53,914 bases of DNA from Chloroflexota bacterium (GCA_005880985.1 VBIQ01000020.1:1-53914); one strand, 5' to 3'. Counted from the stretch's first letter, positions 24,940 to 33,577 are shown. Notes: generated from the letters alone by a model not told the origin. Numbers and translations: made by a program.

Positions 24940-26238
24940 CTACCCGACAGCCGCCTCGAGCAGCTCCTCGCCCTGGTCGGCGGGGCCCACCAGCGCCAGT
25001 CGCACCTCGCCGATCCCCGCCGCGATGCGCTGCGCGGCGCGCAGCACGTCGTCGCTGGTCACCGCGTTGATCGCCGCGGCGCGCTCGTCCGGGGTCGCCA
25101 GCGGCTGACCGGCGCGCCAGCGGCTGGCATACCAGTGAGCGCTGGCGCCCGCGGTCTCGGTGCCGCGCAGCAGCCGCCCGATCATCGATGACTTCGCCGC
25201 CCCCAGCTCGTTCTCGGGCACCGGCTCGGTGGCGATCTTGCGCAGCTCGCTCATCGACAGCGACACCGCCCGCGCCGCGTCGTCGGGCCTGGTCGCGGTC
25301 GAGATGCTGAACAAGCCCATGTCGTCGAAGAAGTCGTGACCGCTGCCGATGCGGTAGGCGAGGCCGGCGCGCTCGCGCACGGTGTGGAACAGGCGCGATG
25401 ACATGCCGACGCCGAGCACGTGGTTGGCGACGCTGAGCGCGGTGCGCTCCTCGTCGAGCGCGGGGATGCCGGGAAAGGCGAGCATGAAGTCGACCTGCGC
25501 CTCCTCGTCCGCCGACCTGGGGCGCACGTTGGCGACGTAGCGGTCGCCCCGTCCCCACTCCGCCGGCGCGCGCGGACGCGGCGCCGCCGACGGCACCTCG
25601 GCGAGAAGCTCTGCCGCCTCCCGCTCGTCGAGGCCGTCGCCGCCGCTGATCACCAGCGCCATCGAGCTCGGCGCGTAGAAGGAGCGGTGGTACTCGACGA
25701 TCGCATCGCGCGACACCTCGGCGACCACCGAGGGAAACCCCGCCGCCGACCAGGACATCGGCTGGCCGCCGCCGAAGGCGACGCTCTGGATGCGGTCACC
25801 GATCCACCCCGTCGGCCGCAGCAGCCGCGCCGCCAGCTCCTGCAGCACCACGTTGCGCTCGCGCTCCACCTCCTCGGCGACGAAGAGGGGATGGCTGAGC
25901 ATGTCGGTGACGATGTCGGCGAGTCCCCGCAGCGACGCGGCCGGGCCCTCGCCGTAGTAGGCGACCTCCTCTGTGTCGGTGTAGGCGTTGGTGACGGCGC
26001 CCAGGCGGTCGACCTCGAGGGCGATCTCCAGGGTGGTGGGACGGCGGCTGGTGCCCTTGAAGAAGAGGTGCTCGAGGAAGTGGGCCAGGCCGGCGGTCTG
26101 CCCGGTCTCGTCCCGCGACCCGGCGCGGACGATGAGCACGACGCCGACGTTGCGGCTGGCGATGGGGGCGTTGAGCAGGGTGATCCCACCGGGGAGGGGG
26201 GTCAGCGACGGCGCGGCGGTGGCGACGGGGGTGGACAT
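24940..26238 (-). CDS. M16 family zinc peptidase (processing-protease-like)
   Basis: The 432-residue protein is an M16 metallopeptidase of the processing-peptidase type. The inverted zinc motif H53-F-L-E56-H57 with E134 fits the HxxEH-x76-E pattern exactly, and all catalytic residues are present. The conserved FFKGTSRRPT segment follows the motif, and the second half has RERAGLAYRIGSGHDFFDDMGLF, typical of the C-terminal M16 lobe. No signal peptide is seen. Family members cut short peptides or leader sequences. It reads divergently from the mrfAB operon, with 87 bp between the starts; that gap holds a dyad near this gene and a LexA box near mrfA. Confidence 0.9.
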   Translation of the reverse strand: MSTPVATAAPSLTPLPGGITLLNAPIASRNVGVVLIVRAGSRDETGQTAGLAHFLEHLFFKGTSRRPTTLEIALEVDRLGAVTNAYTDTEEVAYYGEGPAASLRGLADIVTDMLSHPLFVAEEVERERNVVLQELAARLLRPTGWIGDRIQSVAFGGGQPMSWSAAGFPSVVAEVSRDAIVEYHRSFYAPSSMALVISGGDGLDEREAAELLAEVPSAAPRPRAPAEWGRGDRYVANVRPRSADEEAQVDFMLAFPGIPALDEERTALSVANHVLGVGMSSRLFHTVRERAGLAYRIGSGHDFFDDMGLFSISTATRPDDAARAVSLSMSELRKIATEPVPENELGAAKSSMIGRLLRGTETAGASAHWYASRWRAGQPLATPDERAAAINAVTSDDVLRAAQRIAAGIGEVRLALVGPADQGEELLEAAVG

Positions 26239-26259
26239 GAAGAGAGTGTGCCCGGTCTC

Positions 26260-26277
26260 CGGTGACGTGCGTCACCG
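26260..26277. promoter_or_regulatory. Dyad before the M16 peptidase gene
   Basis: CGGTGAC and GTCACCG form 7-bp inverted arms around GTGC, 22 bp upstream of the M16 start. It resembles the dyad at 22679-22699. It may bind a dimeric regulator acting on the peptidase gene. Confidence 0.4.
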
Positions 26278-26287
26278 CCGGGTGCCG

Positions 26288-26316
26288 TTGCGCTCCGAAC
26301 ACATGTTCGCTACCCT
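26288..26316 (+). promoter_or_regulatory. Promoter of mrfAB with embedded LexA (SOS) box
   Basis: TTGCGC (26288-26293) and TACCCT (26311-26316) form a -35/-10 pair with exactly 17 bp between them. In that spacer, 26296-26309, lies CGAACACATGTTCG. It fits the Gram-positive LexA consensus CGAACRNRYGTTCG at every position, with perfect 5-bp arms. LexA bound there would block RNA polymerase. The GTG start at 26326 lies 9 bases after the -10, so the mRNA is probably leaderless. Confidence 0.8.
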
Positions 26317-26325
26317 GGTCCGGCC

Positions 26326-28812
26326 GTGCTGCCCGCCGCCCCGCTCGCCGCCGACCCTGTCGCCGCCGTCCTCGACCGGCTGCGGGCCGAGCCCTGGCTG
26401 GAGGGGCGCATCGTCCACGACGTCACCCTCGCCGCCGAGCCCGCGCAGCACGCCGTCTGGCCCGAGCCGCTGCATCCGCGGCTGATCGAGGCGCTGCGGC
26501 GGCGCGGCATCGAGCGGCTCTACCGCCACCAGGCCGAGGCGGTGGCGCACGCGCTCGCCGGCCGCGACGTGGTGGTGGTCACCCCGACCGCATCGGGCAA
26601 GACGCTCTGCTTCGCGCTGCCGGTGCTCGACGCCTGGCTGCGCGACCCGGAGGCGCGAGCCCTCTGGCTCTTTCCCACCAAGGCGCTGGCCCAGGACCAG
26701 CTGGCGGCGCTCAAGGACCTCGCCACCGAGCTTCCCGACGGCCTCCGCGCCGCCGCCTACGACGGCGACACCCCACCCGGGATCCGCCGGGCGGTGCGCC
26801 AGGCGGGGAACATCGTGATCACCAACCCCGACATGCTCCACGCCGGGGTGCTGCCGCATCACACGGGGTGGGTGCGGCTCTTCCAGCAGCTGCGCTTCGT
26901 CGTCATCGACGAGCTCCACGCCTACCGCGGCGTCTTCGGCTCGCACCTCGCCAACGTGCTGCGGCGGCTGCGCCGGCTGTGCCGCTTCTACGGCAGCGAC
27001 CCGGTGGTGATCGCCTGCTCGGCCACCATCGCCAACCCCGGCCAGCTGGCCGAGCGGCTGCTCGAGCGGCCGGTGCAGCTGGTCGACCGCAGCGGTGCGC
27101 CCCGCCCTCCCCGCCGGCTCTGGTTCTGGAATCCGCCGCTGGTCGACGGCGCCCTCGGGGTACGGCGCTCCGCCACCCTCGAGGCCCGCCGCCTGTGCGC
27201 CGAGCTGGTGCGGGACGACCTGCAGACCATCGCCTTCGCCCGCAGCCGGAGCAGCGTCGAGGTGCTGCTCACCTACCTGCAGCGGCTGCAGGGCGAACGC
27301 CATCCCTCCGGGCCGGACACCATCCGCGGCTATCGCGGCGGCTATCTCCCCCTGCAGCGCCGCGCCATCGAGGCCGGGCTGCGCGACGGCAGCGTCCGTG
27401 CCGTGGTGAGCACCAACGCTCTCGAGCTCGGCATCGACATCGGCCGGCTCGACGTGGCGGTGCTGGTCGGCTATCCCGGGAGTATTGCCAGTACCTGGCA
27501 GCAACTCGGGCGCGCCGGGCGCCGCGACACCACCTCACTGGGAGTGTTCATCGCCACCGGCGATCCGCTCGACCAGTTCCTGGTGCGCCATCCCCGGTAT
27601 CTGCTCGACAGCCCGCCCGAGCAGGCGCTGATCAATCCCGACAACCTGCTGGTGCTCGGCGGCCACCTCCAGGCGGCGGCCTTCGAGCTACCCTTCGAGC
27701 GCGACGAGGGGCTGGGCTGCGCCGACGTCGGGGCGCTGCTGGAGTGCTTCGCCGACGACGGCCTGGTGCACCGCTCCGGCAGCCGCTACCACTGGAGCGC
27801 CGACGCCTTCCCCGCCGAGGCGATCAGCCTGCGCACCGCCTGCGCCACCAACGTGGTGATCATCGACACCAGCACCTCCCCCGACGGCCCCGGGCAGGGA
27901 CCGCAGGGGCCGTGGGCGGGGAGTGGGGGAGGGCGGCCCGGCAGCCACGGCCGGGTGATCGGCGAGGTCGACCAGTTCAGCGCTCCGGTTCTGGTCCACG
28001 ATGACGCGATCTATCTGCACGAGGGGGCGCAGTACCACGTCGAGCGGCTCGATTGGGAGGAGAAGCGCGCCTACGTGCATCCCGTCAGCGTCGAGCACTA
28101 CACGGTGGCGGAGACGCGCCATCACGTCACCGTGCTGGAGCGCTACGGGGGGCCGCTGGGGCAGGGCGGCTGCACCCGCAGCCACGGTGAGGTCCGGGTC
28201 AGCCGGCTGGCGACGATCTACAAGAAGCTCCGCTTCCTCACCCACGAGACCATCGGCGCCGGCCCCATCACCCTGCCCGAGCAGGATCTCCACACCACCG
28301 CCTGCTGGACCGCCTTCGATCCCGCGGCGCTGACCGGCTTCGACCGGGCCGAGGTCGAGGTGGCCCTGCTCGGGGTGCGGTCGGTGCTGCACCAGGCCGC
28401 CTGCCTGCTGTGCATGTGCGATCCCCGCGACCTCGGCACCCACGCCGAGCTGCGCGGCGCCCCGGCCCCGGCCCGGCTCGGCGTCGCTCCGGTGCGACTG
28501 GGTGACGCTGTGCCCGGCGAGCCGGACGAGTTCGCCGCCGGCTGGCGGCCGGCCGCGGCCGAGGCGCCCCCGCCGGCGGTCGCCGGGTGGCCCACCATCT
28601 ACCTCTATGACTCCACCCCCGGTGGGGTCGGCCTGGCCGAGCGCTGCTTCGACCGCCACCTCGAGCTGGCGACGGCCGGCGCGGCGATGGTCGAGGGCTG
28701 CGGCTGCACCTCCGGCTGCCCCTCCTGCACCGGGCCGGCGCCGGCCGGCGTCGACGCCCGGCGGGCCACCCTCAGGCTTCTGGCCGTTGCCGGGGCTCCC
28801 GGTCGGCGATGA
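26326..28812 (+). CDS. mrfA: DEAD/DEAH-box helicase with DUF1998 domain, MrfA-like
   Basis: The 828-residue protein is a superfamily 2 helicase of the YprA/MrfA type. Helicase motifs: HQAEAV (Q-like), TPTASGKT at residues 86-93 (Walker A), DELH at 195-198 (Walker B), SATI at 232-235, and the second RecA lobe with STNALELGIDIG and QQLGRAGRR. The C-terminal third is a DUF1998/zinc region that ends with VEGCGCTSGCPSCTG, four cysteines of a metal site. In Bacillus subtilis MrfA works with the exonuclease MrfB in a nucleotide excision route that repairs mitomycin damage. Here the mrfB-like gene overlaps by 4 bp, and a LexA box lies in the promoter. GTG 26326 is the first start after the -10. Confidence 0.9.
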   Translation: MLPAAPLAADPVAAVLDRLRAEPWLEGRIVHDVTLAAEPAQHAVWPEPLHPRLIEALRRRGIERLYRHQAEAVAHALAGRDVVVVTPTASGKTLCFALPVLDAWLRDPEARALWLFPTKALAQDQLAALKDLATELPDGLRAAAYDGDTPPGIRRAVRQAGNIVITNPDMLHAGVLPHHTGWVRLFQQLRFVVIDELHAYRGVFGSHLANVLRRLRRLCRFYGSDPVVIACSATIANPGQLAERLLERPVQLVDRSGAPRPPRRLWFWNPPLVDGALGVRRSATLEARRLCAELVRDDLQTIAFARSRSSVEVLLTYLQRLQGERHPSGPDTIRGYRGGYLPLQRRAIEAGLRDGSVRAVVSTNALELGIDIGRLDVAVLVGYPGSIASTWQQLGRAGRRDTTSLGVFIATGDPLDQFLVRHPRYLLDSPPEQALINPDNLLVLGGHLQAAAFELPFERDEGLGCADVGALLECFADDGLVHRSGSRYHWSADAFPAEAISLRTACATNVVIIDTSTSPDGPGQGPQGPWAGSGGGRPGSHGRVIGEVDQFSAPVLVHDDAIYLHEGAQYHVERLDWEEKRAYVHPVSVEHYTVAETRHHVTVLERYGGPLGQGGCTRSHGEVRVSRLATIYKKLRFLTHETIGAGPITLPEQDLHTTACWTAFDPAALTGFDRAEVEVALLGVRSVLHQAACLLCMCDPRDLGTHAELRGAPAPARLGVAPVRLGDAVPGEPDEFAAGWRPAAAEAPPPAVAGWPTIYLYDSTPGGVGLAERCFDRHLELATAGAAMVEGCGCTSGCPSCTGPAPAGVDARRATLRLLAVAGAPGRR

Positions 28813-30140
28813 CCCTGGACGGCGCGGCGCGGGCGGCCGCCGTCGCCGACCTGCGCCGCCGCCTGGCGAGCATGGGCGGCCTGGCGGGATCGCGGCCCGG
28901 CCCACCTGCGGCCAGGCCGCTCCTGGCGGTCGCCCCGGCGGTCGACCGGCTCCCGCCGGGCTTCGAGTCCGAGCAGACCCCGGCGGGCACCGTGCGGGTG
29001 CGCCGGGTGGGCATCGACCTGGCGCCGTTCCTCGAGCGCTGCGGGGCCGGCGGCCCGGCGACCGCCGCCCAGCTGCTGCGGCTGACCGCGCGCCTGCCCC
29101 CGGACCTTCCCCTGGCCGGTTGGGACGAGGGCGAGATGGCCGTGCTCGACATCGAGAGCCTCGGCCTGCGGGGGAGCGGAGTGGTCGCCTTCCTGGTCGG
29201 CCTCGGCGTCGCCCGCGGGACGCGCCTCCAGGTCGACCAGCTGCTGCTCGCCGACCCCGGAGAGGAGCGCGCGCTGCTGCTGGCCCTGCTCGCCCGGCTG
29301 GAGTCGTGTCGAGTGCTGGTCACCTACAACGGGCGCACCTTCGACCTGCCGGTGCTGCAGTCGCGCTGCGTCGTCAACCGGATTCCGGTGACGGCGCTCG
29401 ACGCCCGCCTGCACTGCGACGTGCTCGCCGCGGTGCGCCGTCTGTTCCGCGACCGCCTCGGGGCGTGCTCACTGCGCCGGGCGGAGCTGGGTCTGCTCGG
29501 CCTCGACCGCGTCGATGACGTGCCCGGGGCGGAGGCGCCGGGTCGATATCGCGCCTGGCTGCGCGGCGCTCCGTTCGCGGTGCTCGAGGGAGTGGTGCGC
29601 CACAACCAGCTCGACCTCTGCGGCACCATGGTGGTCGCCGCCCGGCTCGTCGCCCATGTCGCCGGCCGCTTGGTCGAGCCGGTGCACCCCGCCGACCGCT
29701 ACCGCCTGGCCGTCCATCTGGAACGGTGCGGGGTCCAGGACGGCGTCGACGCGCATCTCCGTGACGCCTTTGCCGCCGCCCGGCGCCCCTGGGATCGGGA
29801 GGCCGGCCACCGGCTGGCGCTGCGGCTCCGCCGCCGCTGCGGCCTGGACGAGGCGATCGCCATCTGGTCGGCGCTGCTCGGCCGCGATCCCGGTGATCTC
29901 CGCACCGCCCGAGCCCTGGCGATCGCTCTCGAGCGCGGCGGCCGCCACGCCGAGGCCCTCGCCATCGCCGACGAGACCGCCAGCCGGCTGGCGGCGCTCG
30001 CGAGCTGGCGCCGCGATCGTCTCGCCGGTGCGCCCGTCGCCGGGTGGGAGGCCGACTGGCGGCGCCGATGCGACCGTCTCCGCCGCCGCTGCGCAGCGGC
30101 GGTCTCGGGGCTGCCGCTGGCGTCAGGCTCCGCGGCGTAG
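28809..30140 (+). CDS. mrfB: DnaQ/RNase H-like exonuclease with C-terminal TPR-like region, MrfB-like
   Basis: The 443-residue protein starts at ATG 28809, overlapping the mrfA stop codon (ATGA). Residues 105-275 are a ribonuclease H-like 3'-5' exonuclease domain of the YprB type. The four DEDD metal ligands are D114 and E116 (VLDIESLGL), D179 (TYNGRTFDLPVL) and D269 (VRHNQLDLCG), with H265 as the likely general base. The region after 280 is helical and Arg-rich, with TPR-like helices (ALAIALERGGRHAEALAIADE). In the known pair MrfB degrades the damaged strand once MrfA has acted. The overlap and context make this assignment strong. Its end is 11 bp from the converging L,D-transpeptidase gene. 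Confidence 0.88.
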   Translation: MTLDGAARAAAVADLRRRLASMGGLAGSRPGPPAARPLLAVAPAVDRLPPGFESEQTPAGTVRVRRVGIDLAPFLERCGAGGPATAAQLLRLTARLPPDLPLAGWDEGEMAVLDIESLGLRGSGVVAFLVGLGVARGTRLQVDQLLLADPGEERALLLALLARLESCRVLVTYNGRTFDLPVLQSRCVVNRIPVTALDARLHCDVLAAVRRLFRDRLGACSLRRAELGLLGLDRVDDVPGAEAPGRYRAWLRGAPFAVLEGVVRHNQLDLCGTMVVAARLVAHVAGRLVEPVHPADRYRLAVHLERCGVQDGVDAHLRDAFAAARRPWDREAGHRLALRLRRRCGLDEAIAIWSALLGRDPGDLRTARALAIALERGGRHAEALAIADETASRLAALASWRRDRLAGAPVAGWEADWRRRCDRLRRRCAAAVSGLPLASGSAA

Positions 30141-30151
30141 TCGCGAGCGGA

Positions 30152-31402
30152 CTACAGACCGCCCGCCTGCCGCGGCGTCGGGGTCGGGGTGGACGCGCCG
30201 CCGCTGTTGGCGTACTGCTCGAAGGGGATCTGCCAGTCGCCCTCGCCATCGCCGGCGTCGGCGGTTCTGCCGGTGTTCTTCACCTGGACGATGTCGCCGA
30301 CATGGCTCCAGTTGAAGAAGGTGGTGGCGCGGTCGGGGCTGAGGTTGACGCAGCCGTGCGACACGTTGCGGGATCCCTGCGCCCATATCGACCACGGGGC
30401 GGAGTGGATGAAGAAGCCGTCGCTGGAGATCGCCGTGTTCCAGAAGACGTGCTCGTAGTAGCCGTCGGGCGAGTCGCGTGGGATGCCGATGGTCCGCGAG
30501 TCCATGAGCACGTCCTGCTGGCGGTACAAGACCACCAGTGTCCCCTCGAGGGTTGGCAGGCTGGGGCGTCCCATGCTGATGGGCCAGGTGTAGAGCAGCT
30601 GGTCGTTGTTGAACACCTGCATCTGGTGGGTGCTGTTGTCGAGGATGGAGACGTGCTTGTCGGGCGAGATGCTGAAGTTCGATGTCCAGTCGCCGAGCCC
30701 CCAGACGCCGTCGCCGGCATCGAAACCGCGGAGATGAGCGTCGACCGTCACCTTGGTGTTGACCGGCCAGGGGTCCTGGGGCCGCCAGTGCACCTCGTAC
30801 GGGGAGAACCAGTGCCAAGCTCCGTTGACCGGCGGGGTGCTCGTCACCTGCACCTGCTGCACCAACTTCGTCTGCCGGTCGGGGCTGATCGGATTGTTGA
30901 AGCGCATCCTGATGGGCATGCCCACGCCGACCACGTCTCCGTCGCTGGGCGTCGCAGCGGTGGTGAGCCGCGTCCGCACCTTGGTGGTGGTGAACGAGGC
31001 GCGGATGGTGGTGGCATCGCCGCTCGGCGTGTGCGCCGAGGCATCGACCACGTAGCTGACGCCGGGATCGAGGGCGGCGGTCGACTTCCATGACTGCTGG
31101 TCGGTGGCGAGGGTTCCCGCGATGGCGCTGGGGTCGCTGTTGGGATGCACCACCACCGAGTCGAGCGCGCCCCCGGTCGCCTCGACGGTGACCACCGCGT
31201 TGAGGGCGACGTCGGTGCTGCCGTCGCTCGGCTCCACGCTGATCTCGGGCGCCGCGCCGGACGACTGGCCGCCGGAGGCGCCCGCCGCGGCAGGCAGGTG
31301 CATGGTGGCGACCTTGCCGCCGGAACATCCCGCGAGCACGATCGCAGCGCTGGTGAGCAGCAGAAGCAGGGGGGTGCGACGCCCGGCCGCCGGCGGGTGC
31401 AT
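30152..31402 (-). CDS. Lipoprotein L,D-transpeptidase (YkuD domain) with Ig-like domains
   Basis: About 416 residues from ATG 31402; ATG 31420 would add six. The lipoprotein signal peptide has a hydrophobic core (TPLLLLLTSAAIV) and lipobox LAGC. Two Ig-like domains follow (about residues 50-145 and 150-245: ISVEPSDGSTDVALNAVVTVEA; TAATPSDGDVVGVGMPIRMRF). The YkuD catalytic domain follows, with FFIHSAPWSIWAQGSRNVSHGCVNLS; C351 is the nucleophile and the His of FFIH its partner. This is the Ldt architecture of mycobacterial LdtMt2 relatives, which form 3-3 cross-links in peptidoglycan. The final 35 residues are a Thr/Pro tail. The protein acts outside the membrane. It is divergent from the sulfurtransferase gene. 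Confidence 0.9.
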   Translation of the reverse strand: MHPPAAGRRTPLLLLLTSAAIVLAGCSGGKVATMHLPAAAGASGGQSSGAAPEISVEPSDGSTDVALNAVVTVEATGGALDSVVVHPNSDPSAIAGTLATDQQSWKSTAALDPGVSYVVDASAHTPSGDATTIRASFTTTKVRTRLTTAATPSDGDVVGVGMPIRMRFNNPISPDRQTKLVQQVQVTSTPPVNGAWHWFSPYEVHWRPQDPWPVNTKVTVDAHLRGFDAGDGVWGLGDWTSNFSISPDKHVSILDNSTHQMQVFNNDQLLYTWPISMGRPSLPTLEGTLVVLYRQQDVLMDSRTIGIPRDSPDGYYEHVFWNTAISSDGFFIHSAPWSIWAQGSRNVSHGCVNLSPDRATTFFNWSHVGDIVQVKNTGRTADAGDGEGDWQIPFEQYANSGGASTPTPTPRQAGGL

Positions 31403-31464
31403 GCGTGTCAAACCTACCATCGATGGCGCGCGAGAACACCGATCCGAATTCGGCACCGTCCTCG

Positions 31465-31470
31465 TATAAC
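31465..31470 (+). promoter_or_regulatory. Possible -10 element before the sulfurtransferase gene
   Basis: TATAAC lies 33 bp before the ATG at 31504 in the 101-bp divergent gap. A GGAG ribosome site follows at 31492-31495. No clear -35 is present. The same stretch read on the other strand (GTTATAC) could serve the L,D-transpeptidase gene. Confidence 0.35.
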
Positions 31471-31503
31471 GCCCGAGGCCCGCCGGCGTTCCGGAGATTG
31501 CCG

Positions 31504-32334
31504 ATGCCGTCCCCCCTGATCGAGGCCGCCGAACTCGGCCGCCTGCTGGCGGGCCCCCGGCCACCGGTGCTGCTCGACGTGCGCTGGCGCCTCGGCGGCC
31601 CGCCGGGACTCGACGACTACCGCCGCGGCCACCTGCCCGCTGCCCGCTTCGTCGACCTCGATCGAGATCTGGCCGGCCCGCCCGGGCCGGGCCGGCACCC
31701 GCTGCCCGAGGCCGGCGCCTTCGCCGCGGCGATGCGCCGCTGCGGCGTCAGCAACGACCGCCCGGTGGTGGTGTACGACGCCGCCGACTCCCTCGGCGCG
31801 GCCCGCGCCTGGTGGCTGCTGGGCTACTTCGGCCACGGCGACGTCCGGGTCCTCGACGGCGGGCTGCGAGCCTGGGAGGCGGCGGGCCTGCCGCTGACCA
31901 TCGAGGTGCCCGAGCCCGGCGGCGGTGACTTCACCCCGCGGCCCGGCGGCCGCCGGCTGGTCGACGCCGGGGGCGCGGCCCGGCTCGCCCGCGCCGGCGT
32001 GCTCCTCGACGCCCGGGCGGGCGAGCGCTTTCGCGGCGAGTCGGAGCCGATCGATCCCGTCGCCGGCCACATTCCCCGCGCTCGCAACGTCCCCACCGCC
32101 GCCAACGTCGACGGCGACGGCCGCTTCCTCGACCCCGACCGGCTGCGCCACCGCTTCAACGAGTCCGGCGCCGGCCCCGGCGTCGAGGTCGGAGCCTACT
32201 GCGGCTCGGGAGTCACCGCGGCTCACGAGGTGCTCGCCCTCGCGATCGCCGGGTACGACGCGGCGCTCTACGTCGGGTCGTGGAGCGACTGGATCACCGA
32301 TCCCGCGCGTCCGGTCGCGACCGGTGCCGACTAA
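31504..32334 (+). CDS. Sulfurtransferase with two rhodanese domains (3-mercaptopyruvate type)
   Basis: The 276-residue protein has tandem rhodanese domains: an inactive N-terminal one (LLDVRWRLGGPPG, RGHLPAARFVDLDRDL, VVVYDAADSLGAARAWW) and an active C-terminal one (LLDARAGERFRGE, PVAGHIPRARNVP). The active-site loop is C233-GSGVTA; the CGSGVT form is typical of 3-mercaptopyruvate sulfurtransferases, while thiosulfate sulfurtransferases have CRKGVT. It would move sulfur from 3-mercaptopyruvate to a thiol acceptor in the cytoplasm. The start is ATG 31504 with a GGAG site. Its TAA stop overlaps the TAG stop of the converging thiolase gene (CTAA). Confidence 0.88.
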   Translation: MPSPLIEAAELGRLLAGPRPPVLLDVRWRLGGPPGLDDYRRGHLPAARFVDLDRDLAGPPGPGRHPLPEAGAFAAAMRRCGVSNDRPVVVYDAADSLGAARAWWLLGYFGHGDVRVLDGGLRAWEAAGLPLTIEVPEPGGGDFTPRPGGRRLVDAGGAARLARAGVLLDARAGERFRGESEPIDPVAGHIPRARNVPTAANVDGDGRFLDPDRLRHRFNESGAGPGVEVGAYCGSGVTAAHEVLALAIAGYDAALYVGSWSDWITDPARPVATGAD

Positions 32335-33494
32335 TTGAGCCGCTCCAGGATCATCGCCATCCCCATGCCGCCGCCGACGCACATGGTCTCGAGCCCGATG
32401 GTCCTGTCCGCGGTGCGCAGGTCGTTGAGCAGGGTGCAGGTGATCCGCGCCCCGGTCATGCCGAAGGGGTGGCCGAGGGCGATGGCGCCGCCGTGGGGGT
32501 TGAGCTTGTCGTCGAAGGGATCGACGCCGAGCGCCCGGGCCGAGGGGATCACCTGGGCGGCGAAGGCCTCGTTGATCTCCACCACGTCGACGTCGTCGAT
32601 GCTCATCCCCGCCCGCCGCAGCGCCTGACGCGAGGCCTCGATGGGACCGAGGCCCATGTACTCCGGCTCCAGCGCGGTCAGCCCGGTGCTGACGATGCGG
32701 GCCAGCGGCTCGAGGCCGAGCTCGCGCGCCCGGCGGTCCGACATCACCACCAGGGCGGCGGCGCCGTCGTTGAGCGGGCAGGAGTTGCCCGCGGTCACCT
32801 TGCCGTTCTCGCGAAAGGCGGGTTGCAGCGCCGCCAGCGCCTCGAGGCTGGTGCCGCGGCGCGGCCCGTCGTCCTTGCTGAAGGTGTCGCCGTTGGGCAG
32901 CGCCACCGGGACGATCTCGCGGGCGAAGAAGCCGTCGTCCTGGGCGGCGACGGCGCGCTGCTGGCTGCGCAGGGCGAACTGGTCCATCTCCTCGCGCGAG
33001 ATCTCCTCCCGGGCGGCGACGTTCTCCGCCGTCTGCCCCATGGCGATGTAGACGTCGGGAAAGCCTTCGCGGTTGCCCGGCTGCAGCCGCGGGTTCTGGG
33101 TCTTGGGGTCGTCGGAGCTGCCGTTGAGAAAGCGCGAGACGCACTCGATGCCGACGCTCAGGAAGACGTCACCCTCACCGGTGTGGATCGCGTGGGCCGC
33201 CATCCGGGTGGTCTGCAGCGACGACGAGCAGTAGCGGGTGATGGTGGTGCCGGGCACGTTCATGCCGGCGAGGATGGCGACGTTGCGGCCGATGTTGAAG
33301 CCCTGCTCACCACCGGGCAGGCCGCAGCCGCAGATGAGGTCCTCGACCTCGCCGCGGTCGAGCTGAGGTACCTGGTCGAGGACCTTGTCGACGATCTGAG
33401 CCGCCAGGTCGTCGGGACGCATCTCGATCAGTGATCCCTTGAAGGCGCGCCCGATGGGGGAGCGGCCGGCGGCGACGATGAAGGCTTCGGGCAT
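32331..33494 (-). CDS. Thiolase family protein, acetyl-CoA C-acyltransferase
   Basis: The 387-residue thiolase starts at ATG 33494, 6 bases after AGGA. The nucleophile C89 lies in TRYCSSSLQTT. The substrate/His block is GGAIALGHPFGMTGAR and the second catalytic cysteine is in METMCVGGGMGMA-like sequence near the C-terminus; NEAFAAQ is also present. All are intact. The enzyme either cleaves 3-ketoacyl-CoA in beta-oxidation or condenses acetyl-CoA; the sequence alone does not decide. It is divergent from the fatty acyl-CoA reductase gene (113 bp gap), so the two may serve linked acyl-CoA metabolism. Confidence 0.9.
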   Translation of the reverse strand: MPEAFIVAAGRSPIGRAFKGSLIEMRPDDLAAQIVDKVLDQVPQLDRGEVEDLICGCGLPGGEQGFNIGRNVAILAGMNVPGTTITRYCSSSLQTTRMAAHAIHTGEGDVFLSVGIECVSRFLNGSSDDPKTQNPRLQPGNREGFPDVYIAMGQTAENVAAREEISREEMDQFALRSQQRAVAAQDDGFFAREIVPVALPNGDTFSKDDGPRRGTSLEALAALQPAFRENGKVTAGNSCPLNDGAAALVVMSDRRARELGLEPLARIVSTGLTALEPEYMGLGPIEASRQALRRAGMSIDDVDVVEINEAFAAQVIPSARALGVDPFDDKLNPHGGAIALGHPFGMTGARITCTLLNDLRTADRTIGLETMCVGGGMGMAMILERLN

Positions 33495-33577
33495 GGGGTT
33501 CCTATGGTGACGGGTCAGGCGGCGGCTCCGCATCGACCCGGCCCGGCGGCGGCGCACGGCCTCGTTCGCCGCGGACG

